Assembly: GCA_027065835.1 (NCBI GenBank)
Contig: JAMONK010000195.1
Span: 1 to 7,387 of the forward strand
Direction: 5' to 3'
Length of the DNA stretch: 7,387 nt
Source of the DNA: Thermococcus sp.
GTDB lineage: Archaea > Methanobacteriota_B > Thermococci > Thermococcales > Thermococcaceae
Each line of letters starts with the position of its first letter. Position 1 is the stretch's first letter. A program made the translations under genes and the position numbers. This document shows positions 6,649-7,387 of the stretch, one piece after another. Below the pieces are notes generated by a model. The model was not told where the DNA came from, did not search any database, and worked only from the letters and a program-made list of their open reading frames with translations.

Positions 6649-6664
6649 AAGGGCCGGTGAGACC

Positions 6665-7387
6665 ATGATCCTGGAAACCGCTGAGAGGGTTCTCGATGAA
6701 CATCAGCTGTGTGATCACTGCCTTGGAAGACTTTTCGCCAGACTGGGCAGGGGTACCAATGAGGAGAGGGGCAGGGCAATCAGGCTGGTGCTGGGGATGG
6801 AGCGGCAGGTTCAGGGGGCCTTCTCGATACCCGGGGGAGAAAAGTGTGAGGTTTGTGGTGGAGTATTCGATGAGCTCCCCAATATGGCCGACATCTGCCT
6901 GGAAAAAGCCCAGGGGGTTGAGTTCTCCACGTTCTGGGTGGGCTCCAGATTTCCTGCTGAAATTCTTGAGCGGGAGCGTTCTCTATGGGAGGAATACGGC
7001 ATAAGTACAGCCGAGAGTATAAAGACCGAGTTTAACAGGGAACTCGGAAAGCTCCTGAGCGAGAAGCTTGGAAAGGAACCCTCGAGTAGGGGGGACCTGA
7101 CCTTTATAGTCGATCCGTTTGGGAAGACCGTGGAGCTCCAAATAAAGCCGGTGTACATCTACGGTCGTTACAGAAAGCTCGTGAGGGGGATCTCACAGAC
7201 GCCGTTGAAGGGATACATAGATAGCGTCGCCTCGATAATCTGCAGGCCCTTCTCACGTGAGACCGGGGGAAAATGTGTGTTCAAAGGGGCCGGCAGGGAG
7301 GACGGTGATGTCAGGATGCTCGGCAATGGAAGGCCGTTCATCCTCGAGATAAAGAACCCGCGGAGGAGGAGTGTTGACCTCGAATCC
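6665..7387 (+). CDS. pus10: tRNA pseudouridine synthase Pus10, 5' part (3' end outside window)
   Basis: Archaeal Pus10 makes pseudouridine in the T-arm loop of tRNA (position 55, and 54 in many archaea). The visible 241 residues begin at ATG 6665, preceded by GGTGA at 6656-6660. The N-terminal RNA-binding (THUMP-containing) region carries two Cys pairs, Cys16-x2-Cys19 (CDHC) and Cys61-x2-Cys64 (CEVC), expected to bind zinc. The linking part includes FIVDPFGKTVELQIKP (147-162) and the signature VYIYGRYRKLVRGISQT (163-179). The catalytic domain begins with KGAGREDGDVRMLGNGRPF (207-225) and LEIKNPRRR. Asp213 in GRED is the expected catalytic aspartate. As I recall the family, this motif normally reads GREDVDVR; here residue 214 is Gly (GGT at 7304-7306) rather than Val. 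The rest of the catalytic domain is cut off by the window end. The gene is divergent from the HTH/Zn-ribbon gene with a 49-base gap. Confidence 0.94.
   Translation, partial: MILETAERVLDEHQLCDHCLGRLFARLGRGTNEERGRAIRLVLGMERQVQGAFSIPGGEKCEVCGGVFDELPNMADICLEKAQGVEFSTFWVGSRFPAEILERERSLWEEYGISTAESIKTEFNRELGKLLSEKLGKEPSSRGDLTFIVDPFGKTVELQIKPVYIYGRYRKLVRGISQTPLKGYIDSVASIICRPFSRETGGKCVFKGAGREDGDVRMLGNGRPFILEIKNPRRRSVDLES

Noticed and set aside
6616..6666. 17-residue upstream extension of the HTH/Zn-ribbon protein to ATG 6666
   Set aside because: It would run through the likely promoter box and overlap the pus10 start; the recognisable HTH begins at ATG 6615.
6811..7158. Minus-strand open frame opposite pus10
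   Set aside because: It is antisense to a recognised gene and its predicted product is low in information (Ser/Phe/Leu-rich).

Overview
The window looks like chromosomal DNA of a hyperthermophilic euryarchaeon, most likely Thermococcus or a close relative (Thermococcales). This is an inference from gene content and signals. It carries the archaea-specific GatDE amidotransferase, an archaeal HMG-CoA reductase, archaeal-type Pus10, an HTH/Zn-ribbon regulator, tight gene packing, GGAGG-type ribosome binding sites and archaeal BRE/TATA promoter elements. I see no mobile element, CRISPR array, tRNA or rRNA.

Layout: (1) Positions 1-1784, plus strand: the 3' part of a MinD/ParA-family ATPase gene, then hmgA 16 bases later, presumably in one transcript. 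(2) Positions 1781-3003, minus strand: two related membrane proteins of unknown function, each a soluble N-terminal domain followed by two membrane spans. The second ends tail-to-tail with hmgA, and the two stop codons overlap. (3) Positions 3050-6261, minus strand: gatD then gatE, the two subunits of Glu-tRNA(Gln) amidotransferase, translationally coupled. (4) Positions 6319-6615, minus strand: a 98-residue HTH/Zn-ribbon protein just upstream of gatD. (5) Positions 6665-7387, plus strand: the 5' part of pus10, divergent from the regulator across a 49-base gap containing one TATA-like element.

The genes cover mostly housekeeping roles: isoprenoid lipid synthesis (hmgA), synthesis of Gln-tRNA(Gln) by transamidation (gatDE) and tRNA pseudouridylation (pus10). 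The least explained content is the pair of membrane-protein paralogues after gatE. A recurring AA-N2-T/A-rich promoter pattern before four of the minus-strand genes suggests they are not simply one long operon. I found no convincing new multi-gene system; the findings are local observations of modest interest.
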